Origin: Pollenia angustigena | Taxonomy: Eukaryota > Arthropoda > Insecta > Diptera > Polleniidae | Assembly: GCA_930367215.1 (NCBI GenBank) | Contig: OV884059.1 | Span: 76,665,393 to 76,729,392, forward strand | DNA length: 64,000 bases | Direction: 5' to 3' | In this document: positions 23,293-35,065 of the stretch, one piece after another | Position numbering within the stretch: the stretch's first letter is position 1 | Layout of the letters: the number at the start of each line of letters is the position of its first letter | Notes under the pieces: generated by a model | Seen by the model: only the letters and a program-made list of their open reading frames with translations | Told to the model about the DNA's origin: nothing | Databases searched by the model: none | Made by a program: the position numbers and the translations under genes

Positions 23293-23522
23293 GTTTCATG
23301 GAGTAAATTTCGTGCTCTTTACACTTCGTATTTGGTCGTTTATAACACACAAATTTAAATTCATTTGCATTTGTGTGTTTATATTCTTTTCGTGCTTTAT
23401 GTGTTTTTCACAATACAGAGTTTGATTCGTTAGCAAAATGCAATCGACAATCACGAGTTGAAAAACAAACGAATGATTCGAAACGGCTTTCAAATGCATT
23501 CGTGCAGGGCTTTAGTTTTTAT

Positions 23523-23906
23523 AATTGTTAATTAGTATAGCAGAAATTGATCACGGAATATCCTGATTTCATTGCCATTTTACCATCTACCAGTTTATAC
23601 ACGGAAAGAAGTTCATTTTCTAAAGTAATCAATTTCGTTTCAATTGAAACAACAAAATTCAAAAATAATTTTATGATTTTAACTTATTTTGCTAATATTT
23701 AGTAAAATTTTCTTAAATAAAGAAATATTTTTTCATGATCAAAAAATTCACGTTTCATGTATATGATCAAAAACAAAACAAAAGAAATACAAAAGAAGTT
23801 CGTTTTGATTAAATATAAGAAAGATAATACTGAAATCAAGCTGCATTTATTTAATATTAGTCAATTTAAGTTTAAAACTCGTTTTTCGCGTCAAATACAA
23901 ATAAAA
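23523..23906. other. A+T-rich DNA, nothing recognised
   Basis: No feature that I can support between the hAT target duplication and the next MITE. Confidence 0.45.
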
Positions 23907-23909
23907 TTA

Positions 23910-24160
23910 CACTACGTGACAAGAGATATTGTTATTAAAAAGAATGATGTGACTGAAATGCAAATATCTTCAAAACTTTTAAGCGGATTATGTATTTCTT
24001 TATTTTTAGTGAAAGGTAATACAATTTCTAAAATAACCATGTATTGCTTGTGAAGATTGGTCAAGAAATGACAGAGTTACAGGGGACAAAAGTTCAAGCT
24101 TTACAGATTAGCTGTCAGATTCATTTGGTCACGACTTTGTTGAAATTTTGTCACGTAGTG
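23910..24160. mobile_element. MITE related to the foldback arms
   Basis: Perfect ends CACTACGTGACA and TGTCACGTAGTG with TTA duplication on both sides (23907-23909, 24161-24163). Its body matches two blocks of the foldback arms (ATGTGACTGAAATGCAAATA and GCTGTCAG...TTTGGTCA), so it looks like a deletion derivative of the same family. Confidence 0.7.
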
Positions 24161-24269
24161 TTATATGAAAAACTATATTTTAATATGAATTGATACTCTA
24201 ATAGAATTGGTGAAATTGGCCAAAAGCAACGAACATTTGATTTAAGTATAGAACTAAAATACATTTTTT

Positions 24270-24800
24270 TTACCCACCACCACAATTTATTGTGAAGAGG
24301 GTATACTTAGTTTGTCATTCCGTGTAAAACTTTTTTTTTAGTCATCTCAGTCGCCATGAAGTATATATATTCTGGCACCTTGAATAATTCTAAGTCGATT
24401 AAGCCATGTCCGTCCGACCGTCTGTCCGTCTGTTGGAAACACGCTCACTTTTGAAAAACACAAAAGAAATAAACAAACTTGGTGCCAAATTGCTTGTAGT
24501 TATTCAAAGCAGTTTGGGATTGAAATCCAGCGAAATCGGTTAAGTAGGATTAGAGCTATAAATCCAAATTTGGAACCACCACCCTAAAAATTGATAATTT
24601 TGTTATAAAAACTAACATAAATGGTGGAACAATTCACAGAATGATATAAGATTTTGCAAAATATAGTTTTATAGGACTAGAAATTACAGTGTGAAATACG
24701 CCTAAAACCGTAGCAGATATATTTATTGCGGTGAAATTTCTTGCAACTTAGTTTCATATAACCAGAAAAAACGCTATGAAATTTTGTGATATACGAAGGA
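24270..24800 (-). repeat. TTCGG-family repeat, copy B (partial)
   Basis: Starts CCACCACCACAATTTATTGT then AGAGGGTATACTTAG and TTTGTCATTCCGTGTAAAAC, the reverse complement of the right end of copies A and C, followed by the CCGTCTGTCCGTCTG block and internal-unit sequence. The opposite (TTCGG) end is not present in this copy. Confidence 0.7.
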
Positions 24801-25066
24801 ACGAATTGTAATAAGTGATAACTTGACATATCACTAAACTGGTGATTATGTGTTTCAGTGTCGTTACTCCACAGGAAAGAATATTTACACAAAACTAGTC
24901 ACGTGACAGTTCCAAAGTGATAGGGACCGGTTCTAGTTCTCACACTTTGTATAAAGGGGACTTGTCACTTCAACATGGACACATTCAATTTCGTTAAAAG
25001 TAATGCCTATCGCAAGACCCGAGTGAACCTTGTTATTGCTGAAACTTCTAGATCAATTCAATTAAA

Positions 25067-26582
25067 ACAAGTTAGAATGCTATATTCGGCTGTGCCGAAT
25101 CTTTGATACCCTCCACGGACAGTTAGAATGTTTTAGGAGTAATAACTGTATGATGTCATCTGCATTAAAATTGGGTGCGGTTTAAATCTATATTAAATTA
25201 TTGACCGACAATCAGAAAGTTTTATGCTTTTTTTTTTTAGCAATTTTAACTAGCTTGAGTAAAATATTATGATTCGTAACAGTTTAAGCTGAACCTAATT
25301 CGTAACCTATGATTCGTAACAGTTTAAGCTGAACCTAAATGATTTAGAGGATAGCAATTTATATTGGAGCCATGGTAAGCTATGAACCAATCATCCTAAA
25401 ATTCTGCAGAGTGATTTCTGGTATTAAAAAACATAAATTTCAATACAGCTTTGCAATTAGTTTTAGCGTTTGCAGTGAATTTCAGAAGGCTGCTAAAATG
25501 GGATCTAAGGTAAATTATGGACCGTATATCACAAAATTGCATAGCACTTTTTCTGGCCAAATGAAGCTAAGCTGGAAGAAAGTTTACCGCAATATCTATA
25601 TCTGCTACGGTTTTAGGCGTATTTAATTATTTTACCCTAACTGGCTTTATATGCGGCCTATGGTAAATTATGGACCGCTCTTCACAAAATTTGATAGTCT
25701 TATTTCTAGTTCTATAAAACTGTGACGTACCAATTTCTATTATTGTGATAGCATTGTTAATTACGGTTTTAGGCGTACTAAGCTGTTTTCCGGGAGAAGG
25801 GTTTACATGGGGCCTAGGGTACATTATGAGCTGATATTCACGAAATTTCACAGTCTTATTTCTAGTCCTATAAAATTTTGATGTACCAACTTTTGTTATG
25901 ATAGAACTATTTTTTACAGTTTTAGGCGTACAAAACGGTTTTCCGGAAGTAGGGTTTATATGGGGCCTAGGGTAAATTATAGACCGATCTTGACGAAACT
26001 TTACAGTGTCATTTCTATTCCTATTAAACTGTGAAGTACCAAAATTTGTTTTGAAAGCATTGTTAATTAGGGTTTTAGGTGTACAACTGTTTTCCGGGAG
26101 TAGGGCTTATATGGGGCCTAGAGTAAATAATGGACGGATCTTCACGAAATTTTGCAGCGTGATTTCCAGTCAATTAAAACGAATTTTGCAAAATCTTACA
26201 TATATCATTTGTTCCATAGTTCCACCATTTATGTTAGTTTTTGTAACAAAATTAACAATTTTTTTTAGGTGGTGGTTCCACAATTTGATTCATAGCTCTG
26301 ATCCTAATGAACCGATTTTGCTTAATGTCAATCCCATACTGCTTAGGATAACTACAGGCAATTTGACACCAAGTTTGTTTATTGCTTTTTAGTTTTTCGA
26401 AAGTGAGCGTGTTTCAACAGACGGACAGATGGACATACTAACAGACAGACGGACACGGCTAAATCGACTTAGAATTAGTCAAGGGCCCAGAATATGTATA
26501 CTTTATGGGGTCTGAGAGGAATAATAAAAAAGTTTCACACGGAATTACAAACTCTTCCCAACTAATTGTGGTGGAGGGTATA
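25067..26582 (+). repeat. TTCGG-family repeat, copy C with internal tandem array
   Basis: Left end ACAAGTTAGAATGCTATATT with TTCGGCTGTGCCGAA; right end GTGGTGGAGGGTATAAAAAT. Longer than copy A because its internal unit is repeated more often. Copies B and C are head-to-head. Confidence 0.75.
25370..26190 (+). repeat. ~152-bp tandem units inside copy C
   Basis: Landmark CCGG of the unit lies at 25790, 25943 and 26094 (spacings 153 and 151), with a diverged unit landmark near 25634 and older units to the left. Each unit reads TTTTAGGCGTAC, then GGGTTTATATGGGGCCTAGG, then AAATTTCACAGT. Confidence 0.8.
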
Positions 26583-29500
26583 AAAATAAATCATATTGAA
26601 GAAGATTACTTGTTGTTTCTACAATTACCATAAACAAATCCACGTATACCCCTAACGTCATAATGGCCTTCAAATACTCGTTGTGGAGAACAAAAAATAA
26701 CGTGGAGTGCCTTTTAACTTATTGGGAATTAAGAATTACGAATATTTATTCGAGTTTTTTTGCAGGGTCAAAATGCTAGATTCAACGTTAATGTTAGTAA
26801 AACGAAATCATAAAATATTTCTAATGACATCTCCCTAGTTTGGCAAAGAAAGGACTAGCCGTTACGGGACTTGCTTAATTCATAGTAGTGTCTAATGTTT
26901 CTGGCATTGAAATATTATGCATCTTTACCTTCTTAACTCTGGAAACTCTGCTAAAACGATGTCCTGTAGTATAACAAAAGATTAAAGTGTTGACCCGATG
27001 CTAATTATAAATTTCATAAAAAAGGGAAGGAACCCTCTATCATAATATATTATTTTGAATTATTTTTTTTGCTTGATTAGTGAAATCCAAAATTTTGCCC
27101 CACACTGTATATATCTGTGTATATTTGAGTGTTAAAACAACAATAACAAACATTTACACAAACATACTCGCATCTGTTAGAGTATGTCGTTTGCATTTTA
27201 CAAGGTATCATAATGGCATTGTTTGAAGATCCTTGATATAAATAAATTAAGGATTATGTGAAATGGGGTCTTGTAAATGATAGAAGATGTTCCATATACA
27301 ATATTTAAAGCATTTTTTATTTTGTTATCAACGCATAGTAATCAATTGCCAACACGCACTCAAACAACATCTATTATGATCGTCTTAAATTCAAAGATAC
27401 AACATTTTTTAAACGTTTTTTTACGACTATTTTGTTTTATTTTTACTTAAGAAAAAAGTAGTGAAAAGATAAAATTTTTTCTGTTGCTGTTGTTTATTTT
27501 TTTTTTGGTTTTTTATTTTGTGTGGCATGTTAAATGTTTATGGACCACAGTGAAGATACAGGATTTGCCATGCCATGTTTGTAACCTAAAAAACGATGTC
27601 ACTGATGTCAAAGATTGGTTTAAGATTTAAGTGATAAAGAATTTTTTAATTTAAAGCGAAAATGTTGTCATTTATATGTGACATTTGCAAAATAGTTTCC
27701 AAACAGATAAAAAATTGTTTTGATAGGTCACAAAAAATATAAAGGTATACGTGAAGTGTGGTATAAGCGAAGGAATTAAATTCATGAATGTTTCTTTATT
27801 ATTGGACTTTCACCCAAAAGTTTTGATTATTTTAAATAAAATCGCTATCAAGAATATACATTTTTACCCGGCTGTATACTTAAAAGTCCATATTTGCTTT
27901 ACAAACATCAGTAGAAACGCCTGAACATGTTGAATTTCATCTATCTTATCTATTCCGTAGCACCAAGAAAATTCCGCCTTTCTTTCAGAATTCTTTTGGT
28001 AACTGTAAGATAATCTTCGACAAGTAATTTATCTTTGGGAATTCTTAATGGTTGTGTTTTAATTTTTGAAAATCATACCAGCTTTATGGAAATGTAGTTC
28101 ATTTTAATTATAGTATGTTCAAGGGTTCTTGTCTGTAGGGTGAGAAAGCCCATTGTTCTTCTACAAGCAAATCACTGAAACATAATGAATTTAAATTAGT
28201 TTGCACACCTACCACATCTTAAGGAAATTCTATATGTTATAGAAAGATTTCCGAGAATTATTTCGGAAAGAAGTTTGTATGCGGACTATATGAAATTTTT
28301 AATAATTTTCAATACACTTCGTCCTTGTTACAGTGTAATTAAGCCATGGACAATAAAGCAGTATGTGCTTATTTCACATCACATTAAGAAATAATGCCAT
28401 ATGACTTTATTTTCTAATAAGAAGTGAAATAAAGTCTTATTGCTCATTAGCAAATGTTTTGTTTAATAAAATTCTAGGCGCTTCGTAATGTGGATCCAGG
28501 AAATATGGTCCCAAAAAGCAATTGAAAATTGACCCCACATTTAGGGCTGTTTTTTATTATACAGTTCAACTTAATTTGATGATATGTTACCCCAAAATAA
28601 TGAAAAATCATCCTTAAAAATAAAATAAAATATGACCCTTAGTTTGGGGTAACTCTTCTTTATGAAAAATCTCCTTAAACGTTTTAATGAATATTGACCC
28701 CAAAAAAGTTGAAATTAAAAAAAAGGAAATTCAGTATTTTAAAATTCTGAAATGCCAAAATTCCGAATTTCAGAATTTTGAATCTCAGCATCCCGAATTT
28801 GGAGATCCTTAATTTCAAAATAGCGGCATCAAATATAAAATTTGGTAGCTTAAGTTACTAAACCCGATGTTTTTTATAAGACAGCGAAGAAAACCCTTGC
28901 GCCCAGCCAAAGACTATCCTGAGAAGCTTAGGTTATTTGTTCTACCATAGACGAGAAAAAGCTTGCGGCCGGCCGAAGGCTGAACTATGCGATTTTGTAA
29001 ACAAAAACTACAATTATTATGAAAAACGATAATTTGGAATTTAGGGCTTCGATTGCCATACTTATTTTTTTTTTTTTGCAATATTTAACTATTACAATTC
29101 ACTGTTATGGCGTTATTGGTTAAACAACGGTAATGGTGCTACTGCACTTGGGTGTTGGTAATAAATCCATATGGTTTTATTTCTCATTCCATTAAGAATT
29201 AGGGGTTTGGCTGTATACTACTGCTTGTTCGTCCTTATGAACATTAAAACGTATATACCAAATTTAAAAATATCTTCAAAATTGCAACATGTTCTTTGCG
29301 CACCAAGTGAACAGACAATTTGATGGAAGGACAGACATTGTTAGATCGATTCAGAAACTGATTCCGACTGCACTGGGTCTAATACAAATATTTCTATGTG
29401 TTACACATCTATTGTTATGTCGGTATAAATATTTAAGGCATCTGGTAAACCAATAAATAATCCATTTTTTTTTTTTGTTCAACACTTGCAAGAATTCAAA

Positions 29501-30239
29501 AAAAAAGTCTACAAGTATTAAAATATTCTTAAAAAAGGTGAAACTGCACTATAAACTAAAAAATTTGCTTCAAAACGCTCTTCTGACTAAAATATGCCAT
29601 TATATGCTGTAAAGAGTAAAATATGCTCAAACAAATTGAAGCCAAATTCACTACAAGCTCTTAAACGGATAAATATATTGGTTTTACATTCATTGGTGGC
29701 ACAAGGAAAAACATGCCATTGCATATTTACGGTTTCCCTGGTGATTTCTCCTACAATTCAACAATTTTATTTAAGAGTTCATCGGCAACTAATTAGTAAG
29801 TTTCTCCGTTGCAGGAAGTAAGGCAACAAAAATTGGGTAGCGTGGTCTCTTAACTACTTTAACTTTTTGAGATATGATAAGTTACAAAGTGTCCAATTTT
29901 TTGCTGCAACTTACTAATTGGTCACTTTAGGTAGTTTAAATATAAGCCCAATCAAATCAGAACTGTTAAATTTACAACAAAGACTAAGGTACTAAGTTTT
30001 AGACAGCAGCACTTTTAAAAACACTGCACATTTCCCTTGTGCGATAATGATAAATAACATAAGATATTTAGTGTAACGCAAGTATGTATACAGTAATGGT
30101 TCATCAAACTCTATAGTTGTATCGACTGCTTGTACTCAAATAAAAAAGTATAGCGTAGATCATCTATATGTTTTACATAATGAACTTCTTACATTAAAAT
30201 TAAAAGGCACTCAGAGGCACTAAAAGCTATGTTCTACCT
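26583..30239. other. A+T-rich DNA with weak repeat fragments
   Basis: No gene recognised. About 28330-29215 contains degenerate pieces related to the GGGGG-ended MITE (TATTTCACATC/ATGGTTTTATTTCTCATT motifs and a G+C-rich block at 28870-28990). About 28720-28820 has repeated AATTTCAGAATTTTG-type palindromes. About 29290-29420 resembles 45440-45605 (CGATTCAGAAACTGATTCCGA, TATGTGTTACACA), a degenerate dispersed repeat. Confidence 0.45.
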
Positions 30240-30323
30240 TGCTATATCCTTCGCCACAGGTGGAAAAGCTTGTCATTCCATTTTTAATTTCTACAATATT
30301 GATCTTAGGCCATCTATCTATAT
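30240..30323 (-). repeat. TTCGG-family fragment cut by the BEL insertion
   Basis: CTTGTCATTCCATTTTTAAT and TTCTACAATATTGATCTTAG match the start of copy D (41320-41350). It stops at the left BEL LTR. Confidence 0.6.
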
Positions 30324-30841
30324 TGTTTAAAATACAATTATTTTAAACACAAATTATATTTCAATTTGAATTTTTATTTAACTGAATTTCTTAACTCAAT
30401 TTGTGATTGAATTGTGCGATAACGTAACTATTAAAAAATTATTGTGAATTGTAACTTTAACTTTCCAATATTTACTATTATTATATACTTGAATATGAAA
30501 TACCTAAATTTTGTAAAAAAGAAAAATGGTCACTTGTCGGACAACCAGCCAACGGTGAGCATCTTAAATAAAAGTTCTTCATTGGTACCCAATCTAATTA
30601 AAATTTGTATTTTTTTTTCTAACCCCCAAATTACTCTAAATTCTAATTCCTTTATAATTTCTCCTTGCGGCGAGAAATTATAAAGCCACGTAAAGCAGAT
30701 TAGAATCTAACATCAAATTAACTGGGCATTAGCAAGCTAAGCGAATCGTGCCTACATCCTGCGCATGTCATTCCTACCCATCGCTCCTAACTTAGCCAAC
30801 TAATCTGCCCATCTAAGCCGAGAACATTCTAGTCTTGTTCA
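30324..30841 (+). repeat. BEL/Pao 5' LTR
   Basis: Begins TGTTTAAAATACAATTATTT and ends TCTAGTCTTGTTCA. An AATAAA signal is at 30567-30572. Same length as the 3' LTR, one mismatch seen. Confidence 0.95.
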
Positions 30842-30859
30842 TGGTCCTTCGATTGTCAG
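30842..30859 (+). promoter_or_regulatory. Candidate tRNA primer-binding site
   Basis: TGGTCCTTCGATTGTC follows the LTR end directly; TGG complements a tRNA CCA tail and TTCGA would fall in a T-arm region. The tRNA species is not identified. Confidence 0.5.
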
Positions 30860-31123
30860 AAATTAACGAGCCTACGGAAACTCATCCACTAAAAATCTAA
30901 TAATCTAATCTTGGTCGATTGGCACAAAGTATCTAACATTAATAACCACCCAAACACTTTTACCAACAAGAGAAAACGTTAAAACCTACTTCTGCCATTT
31001 AAAGTCAACAAAATCAAAAAACAAAGTTAAACTCTAAAATTTACAACAAAAATTAACATCTATATTAAGCTTTTGAAGATCTTAATACCATCCCTGAAAT
31101 CAAAAGAAGCTTCACCATACAAT

Positions 31124-31134
31124 ATGAGGTAAGG
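31124..31134 (+). promoter_or_regulatory. Leader ATG plus candidate splice donor
   Basis: ATGAG is followed at 31129 by GTAAGG, close to the consensus donor. Two coding bases after the ATG put it in phase with the acceptor at 39797-39798 ahead of the 3' zinc-knuckle ORF. Confidence 0.5.
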
Positions 31135-31225
31135 TAAAATTCTCATTTTTACATTTATATACGTATGTATTACTTTGCACTCAGTTTTAACCGGTCAATC
31201 AAAGGGAAAACAAATATAAGCGACG

Positions 31226-32301
31226 CACAGTGGCGCCATTTGAGTTTTTTCGTTGCAAAAATCATATCTTTTGAACCGAATAAGGTAATTGAACAGTTTA
31301 AACAGCATATGATAGATAACTGTTCAGCCTATGAAATGTGCATTTGAAAAGGGTGCTACGCTGTGTAGGGGCCTACTTATGGGTTATCAAAGTTAAAATT
31401 AGTAGAAAAATCAATTTTATGGTACCTAAAAAAAAATTATTTTTACATTTTTAGATTGTTTTTATTTTTTTTTTCTTTAGGGTTCTAAATTATTACCCAA
31501 CAAATTAAAAAAAAAAATTTTTTTTTTTTAAATTTATTTTTTCAATTTTCTGTATTTTCGGTATATGGGTAATTCCATGTCACACATATATTCGCGTAAC
31601 TCAAAAATGGTTTAGTTTATTGAAATAACTAAAAAAACCGAAATTCGGCAATAAATAATAAAGTGGGGTTGGTCATACATTTGACCCATCTAGGAGCATC
31701 CTACGCGCTGTAGGGGCCAAATTAAAGAATTTTATTAAACCGCAATATTAGTATGGCAACCATGTCTTTTTAACCTTTTTTACCTCTAGAAGCCAAACGG
31801 GCACGTACGGGCAGATAAAATTTTTGAATTATGTAAAGAAATAATCAAAGAACAGATTTTGCAAATATGGCAAATATAGAAAAATATAGATTTTTGTTAT
31901 TTTCCGTCAAAGTTGAAAAATAGTGAAAAAACGGATAGTTTTTAAATAGTGATTTACCAGGAGAAACACAAAGCAAACAGTTCATTTTTTTTTTATCATT
32001 ACACATTTAATAAATGCATCAATCAATACAAACAAAAAATAAGGCGATTCGTTACCTATTTTTCGTGATATTACACCTGAAATCGCAACAAATTTACTAA
32101 AAATTGTGTGTTTTTTTGAAAACCGAAAGTCGGTCAACTTTGAACGGCTATATCTTCTAAACTAAAAATGTGATATTATTAAGAGTGGCAGATTTGAAAT
32201 CGTTGAAAAGTTTCCTATAACATGAGTTTATTCAAAACTTCGTCGGTGCTCATGAAAATTTTGATTTTTGCAACCTCGTTTGCTCTACGGGCGCTACTGT
32301 G
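31226..32301. mobile_element. Non-autonomous Transib-type element with RSS-like ends
   Basis: Left end CACAGTGGCGCC and right end CACAGTAGCGCC (inward) are flanked by a perfect 5-bp CGACG duplication (31221-31225, 32302-32306). Left end: heptamer CACAGTG, 22-bp spacer, GCAAAAATC at 31255-31263. Right end: CACAGTA, 23-bp spacer, GCAAAAATC at 32263-32271 on the minus strand. Transib transposons, relatives of RAG1, have such heptamer/spacer/nonamer ends and G+C-rich 5-bp duplications. The 1076-bp element has no transposase frame. It lies in the BEL leader. Confidence 0.75.
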
Positions 32302-32306
32302 CGACG

Positions 32307-34396
32307 CGTAAAAGAGAATCGAAATTGAATAGAACAAAAAAGAAAACTAAAAACAAAAATCGTGCAAATTAAATTCTAAATGTGAAAAAATAAAAAGCCT
32401 CAATTATTTGTATACAAAATTAAAAAAGGAAAATTTTAAAACAAACGTGTGTGTGTGCGGTTCGAGTTAATACTCCAAAGAAAACGAAAACGGTTAGAGC
32501 AAAAAATAATTTGTATAAATTGAAGTAAAAGTTTTAAAGGTTATTTTTCTTAAAATTCATTTTCAAATTTGCCAAAAGTTAGTTTTGTCTTACAAGAAAA
32601 TTACACATAGAAAACATACATACATACATGCAATTTTATAAAAATTCGTAAAAAAAATGCAGTTATAACTAAAAACAAATATTACCAAAAAGAAAAAGTT
32701 GAAAAAAAATCCGTTAAAACCACCAACAAATACAATTGAAAAAAGTATACAAATCTTAAAAGTGAACTAAAAAAAAAAAAAAATCGTTTAAAAGTAGAAA
32801 AAAAGGACAAAAATCCGTTAGGAAAGAAGAGTACTTAAGCACACAAAAAATAAAAATTTCGGTATACATGCATTTATAAATAGCTACAAAGAAAAGTGAA
32901 AAATAGAAAAAAACCCTTATTCGTAAAGTACCAAAAGTTGCAAAAATTTAAAAAAAAAAAAAAAAAATACAACTAGTTATCCAAATTTCTTTTTGTTTTC
33001 TTTTCTTTGCAAATAAAAAGAGAAAAAGTGTGGTGAAATTTATCTCTGTTAGTGTAAACAAGAGAGCTTTTATATTAAAGTTGATCGTAACATTCAGTCA
33101 AAGGTTAACATTGCAACTTTAAACTTTTACATAATTGAGAACAGTGGTAACATAACGAGAAACAAAAAAGGGAAAAAGCTTTAAACCTTACATTTAATTA
33201 AGCGTTTAACAGAGGTCGGAGATTTCAACATTAAAAGAAAAAAAAGGCAAAGAAAAACCAGGTATTTAAAAGAATCAAAAGAAAGAGTTTCAGTTTGAAA
33301 AATAATTTTTCTTAATAAATAAAAACAATAAGGTTTATTAAAAATATTAAATTAAAAACGGAATCATTTATATGTATGCACATAATTATTTGTTTAAATT
33401 AAAAAAAAAAAAACACAAAGTTAATAAATACCAACTTCTATGAAAACTAAAACCGAAAACAAGCAGTACTACAATAATAAAACTAAATTTGCAAAGTTTC
33501 TTTTCATAAAAAATTATTAGTGCGGGAAAAAAGTTTAAAGCGCAACATTAAAAAATAATAAATCGGTAAAGAATAAAATCACACTTTTAAAGTGTTTTGA
33601 ATTACAGTCAATAAATTTATCCTTCTGTATTTTATAAGACAACGCGTCCTAATAATAATAAATGTAAAAATATACGTTTGAAAACTAAAAAATAAAAGGA
33701 AACGTATCTGCATATTTAAAGAAAGTTTTTTTGTCGGTTCAAATAATTAATATTCAACTGTTATAAATAAAGGCGAATAAAATAAGTGTACATTAACCTA
33801 ATTCCAACGCTTGCATTAACCTGTTTATAACCTATAAGAGTATATCACTACTAATTGATTGCAAAGCTTAAGCTATTTTATAAACTAAATAATCAACGGA
33901 AAATTAAATTTAACAATTGAAGAATACTTTTGCACGCTCAGCATATTTATTTGGTAAATATATATACACGCTTAAGTAATTTTGGTTCTTTTATGAAAAT
34001 CAATCATTTTGAAGGAACAATTTTTGTTTTGAACTCGAAAAACTTACCCTTGTGGGATAAACGATTCTCCTCATTATAAAATTATTTTAAAAATTTCGAA
34101 AAAAGAGAAAAATCTTATCTGGAAATTTGCTTAATGAAAAAAAATTTACGAAACTACCCTTAAAGTTCTAATATATAAATATTAGTTTTTATATCAAAAG
34201 TCTATTTAAAAATATAAGTTCCTTATTTCAAAAATTAGTTTTACTTCAAAAATCAACTACTTTTCTGCAATCAAGCGGAAGTTAGATCTTGTCAATTCAA
34301 AAAAAGAATTCATAATAGTCAGCTGAAATTCAAATTTCAAGAAATTTATAACTTATAATTCGTTCCGAGTTACATAAGTTTACTCCCAATTAGGCA

Positions 34397-34435
<39 letters not shown>
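32307..34435 (+). other. Long A-rich BEL leader ending in a run of 30 A
   Basis: About 2.1 kb, strongly A-biased on the coding strand, with no frame of note. It ends in 30 consecutive A residues (34400-34429) six bases before the gag ATG at 34436. A possible acceptor TTAGGCAG lies at 34391-34397. Confidence 0.7.
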
Positions 34436-34436
<1 letters not shown>

Positions 34437-35065
34437 TGTCTCACCCTAGTGAAGAATCTGAAAGTCAGTACCAATCCTTTGTCCAGGATAAATTTTTATT
34501 TGATTCAGAGCACCTTCTCACATTCTGCTCTCGCTTTGGCGATATGGATATTCAAGATCAAACCGATTCGATGCTAGAAACTAAGTTAAATGATCTAGAA
34601 AACAGGTGGAAAAAACTGGAAATTTCGTATGAAAATCTCATGCTTTCGCCAGTTTCCTCAGTTAGCAAAGAATTGAAAGATAAGGCTAGAGAGAACTTTC
34701 AGGCATGTGCTGAAACATTCCATACATGCAGAGCAAATGTGATGGATCTCCTAAAAATTACTCGCATAACACACAGTTCTCAAAATACCTCTTCCCGTAT
34801 GAGTTTACCTCTTCAAAACTACCCAATTCAAAACTCTCAAATGCAAATCAAACTACCTCCTTGTGATACAGAGATTTTTGAAGGCAGCTACGAGCAATGG
34901 CCATCCTTTCGTGATATGTTCACGGCCGTGTACATTAATGGTACAAATTGTCCTCCAGTAGTAAAATTATTTCACTTACGGAACAAAACTATAAACGAGG
35001 CTGGAGCAGTTTTAGTCTCGCGTGGAACGCACTCAAGTCACGTTACGAAAATAAAAGGGTCTTAG
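34436..35065 (+). pseudogene. BEL/Pao Gag, N-terminal part, frame broken
   Basis: The 209-codon frame begins at an ATG just after the poly-A tract. Residues about 30-100 are predicted helical; the segment FEGSYEQWPSFRDMFTAVYI near residues 145-164 is a typical BEL/Pao Gag signature (DUF1759-like). Homology to the family ends around KLFHLRNKT near residue 186; the downstream part of the same domain continues in the pol frame from about GWSSFSLAWNAL (near 34999). A small deletion with a net frame change near 34985-35000 is the simplest explanation. BEL elements normally encode one continuous Gag-Pol, so this copy cannot make a normal precursor unless ribosomes shift frame. Confidence 0.85.

Larger units (their letters stand above)
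19678..23514 (+). mobile_element. Complete hAT transposon
   Basis: Termini TAAAGCCCTGCACGAATG are perfect inverted repeats, and an identical 8-bp duplication GTTTTTAT flanks the element (19670-19677, 23515-23522). It is 3837 bp and carries one apparently intact transposase gene with a single intron. Subterminal regions are rich in short GATTCGTTT-type motifs, especially 23213-23292. An intact gene, perfect ends and perfect duplication point to a recent, possibly still mobile copy. Confidence 0.92.

Noticed and set aside
25370..26190. CRISPR-like direct repeats
   Set aside because: Units are contiguous ~152-bp tandem repeats without spacers, in a eukaryotic setting.
30444..30683. 79-codon frame identical to one at 40423-40662
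   Set aside because: Identity is explained by both lying in the two LTRs.
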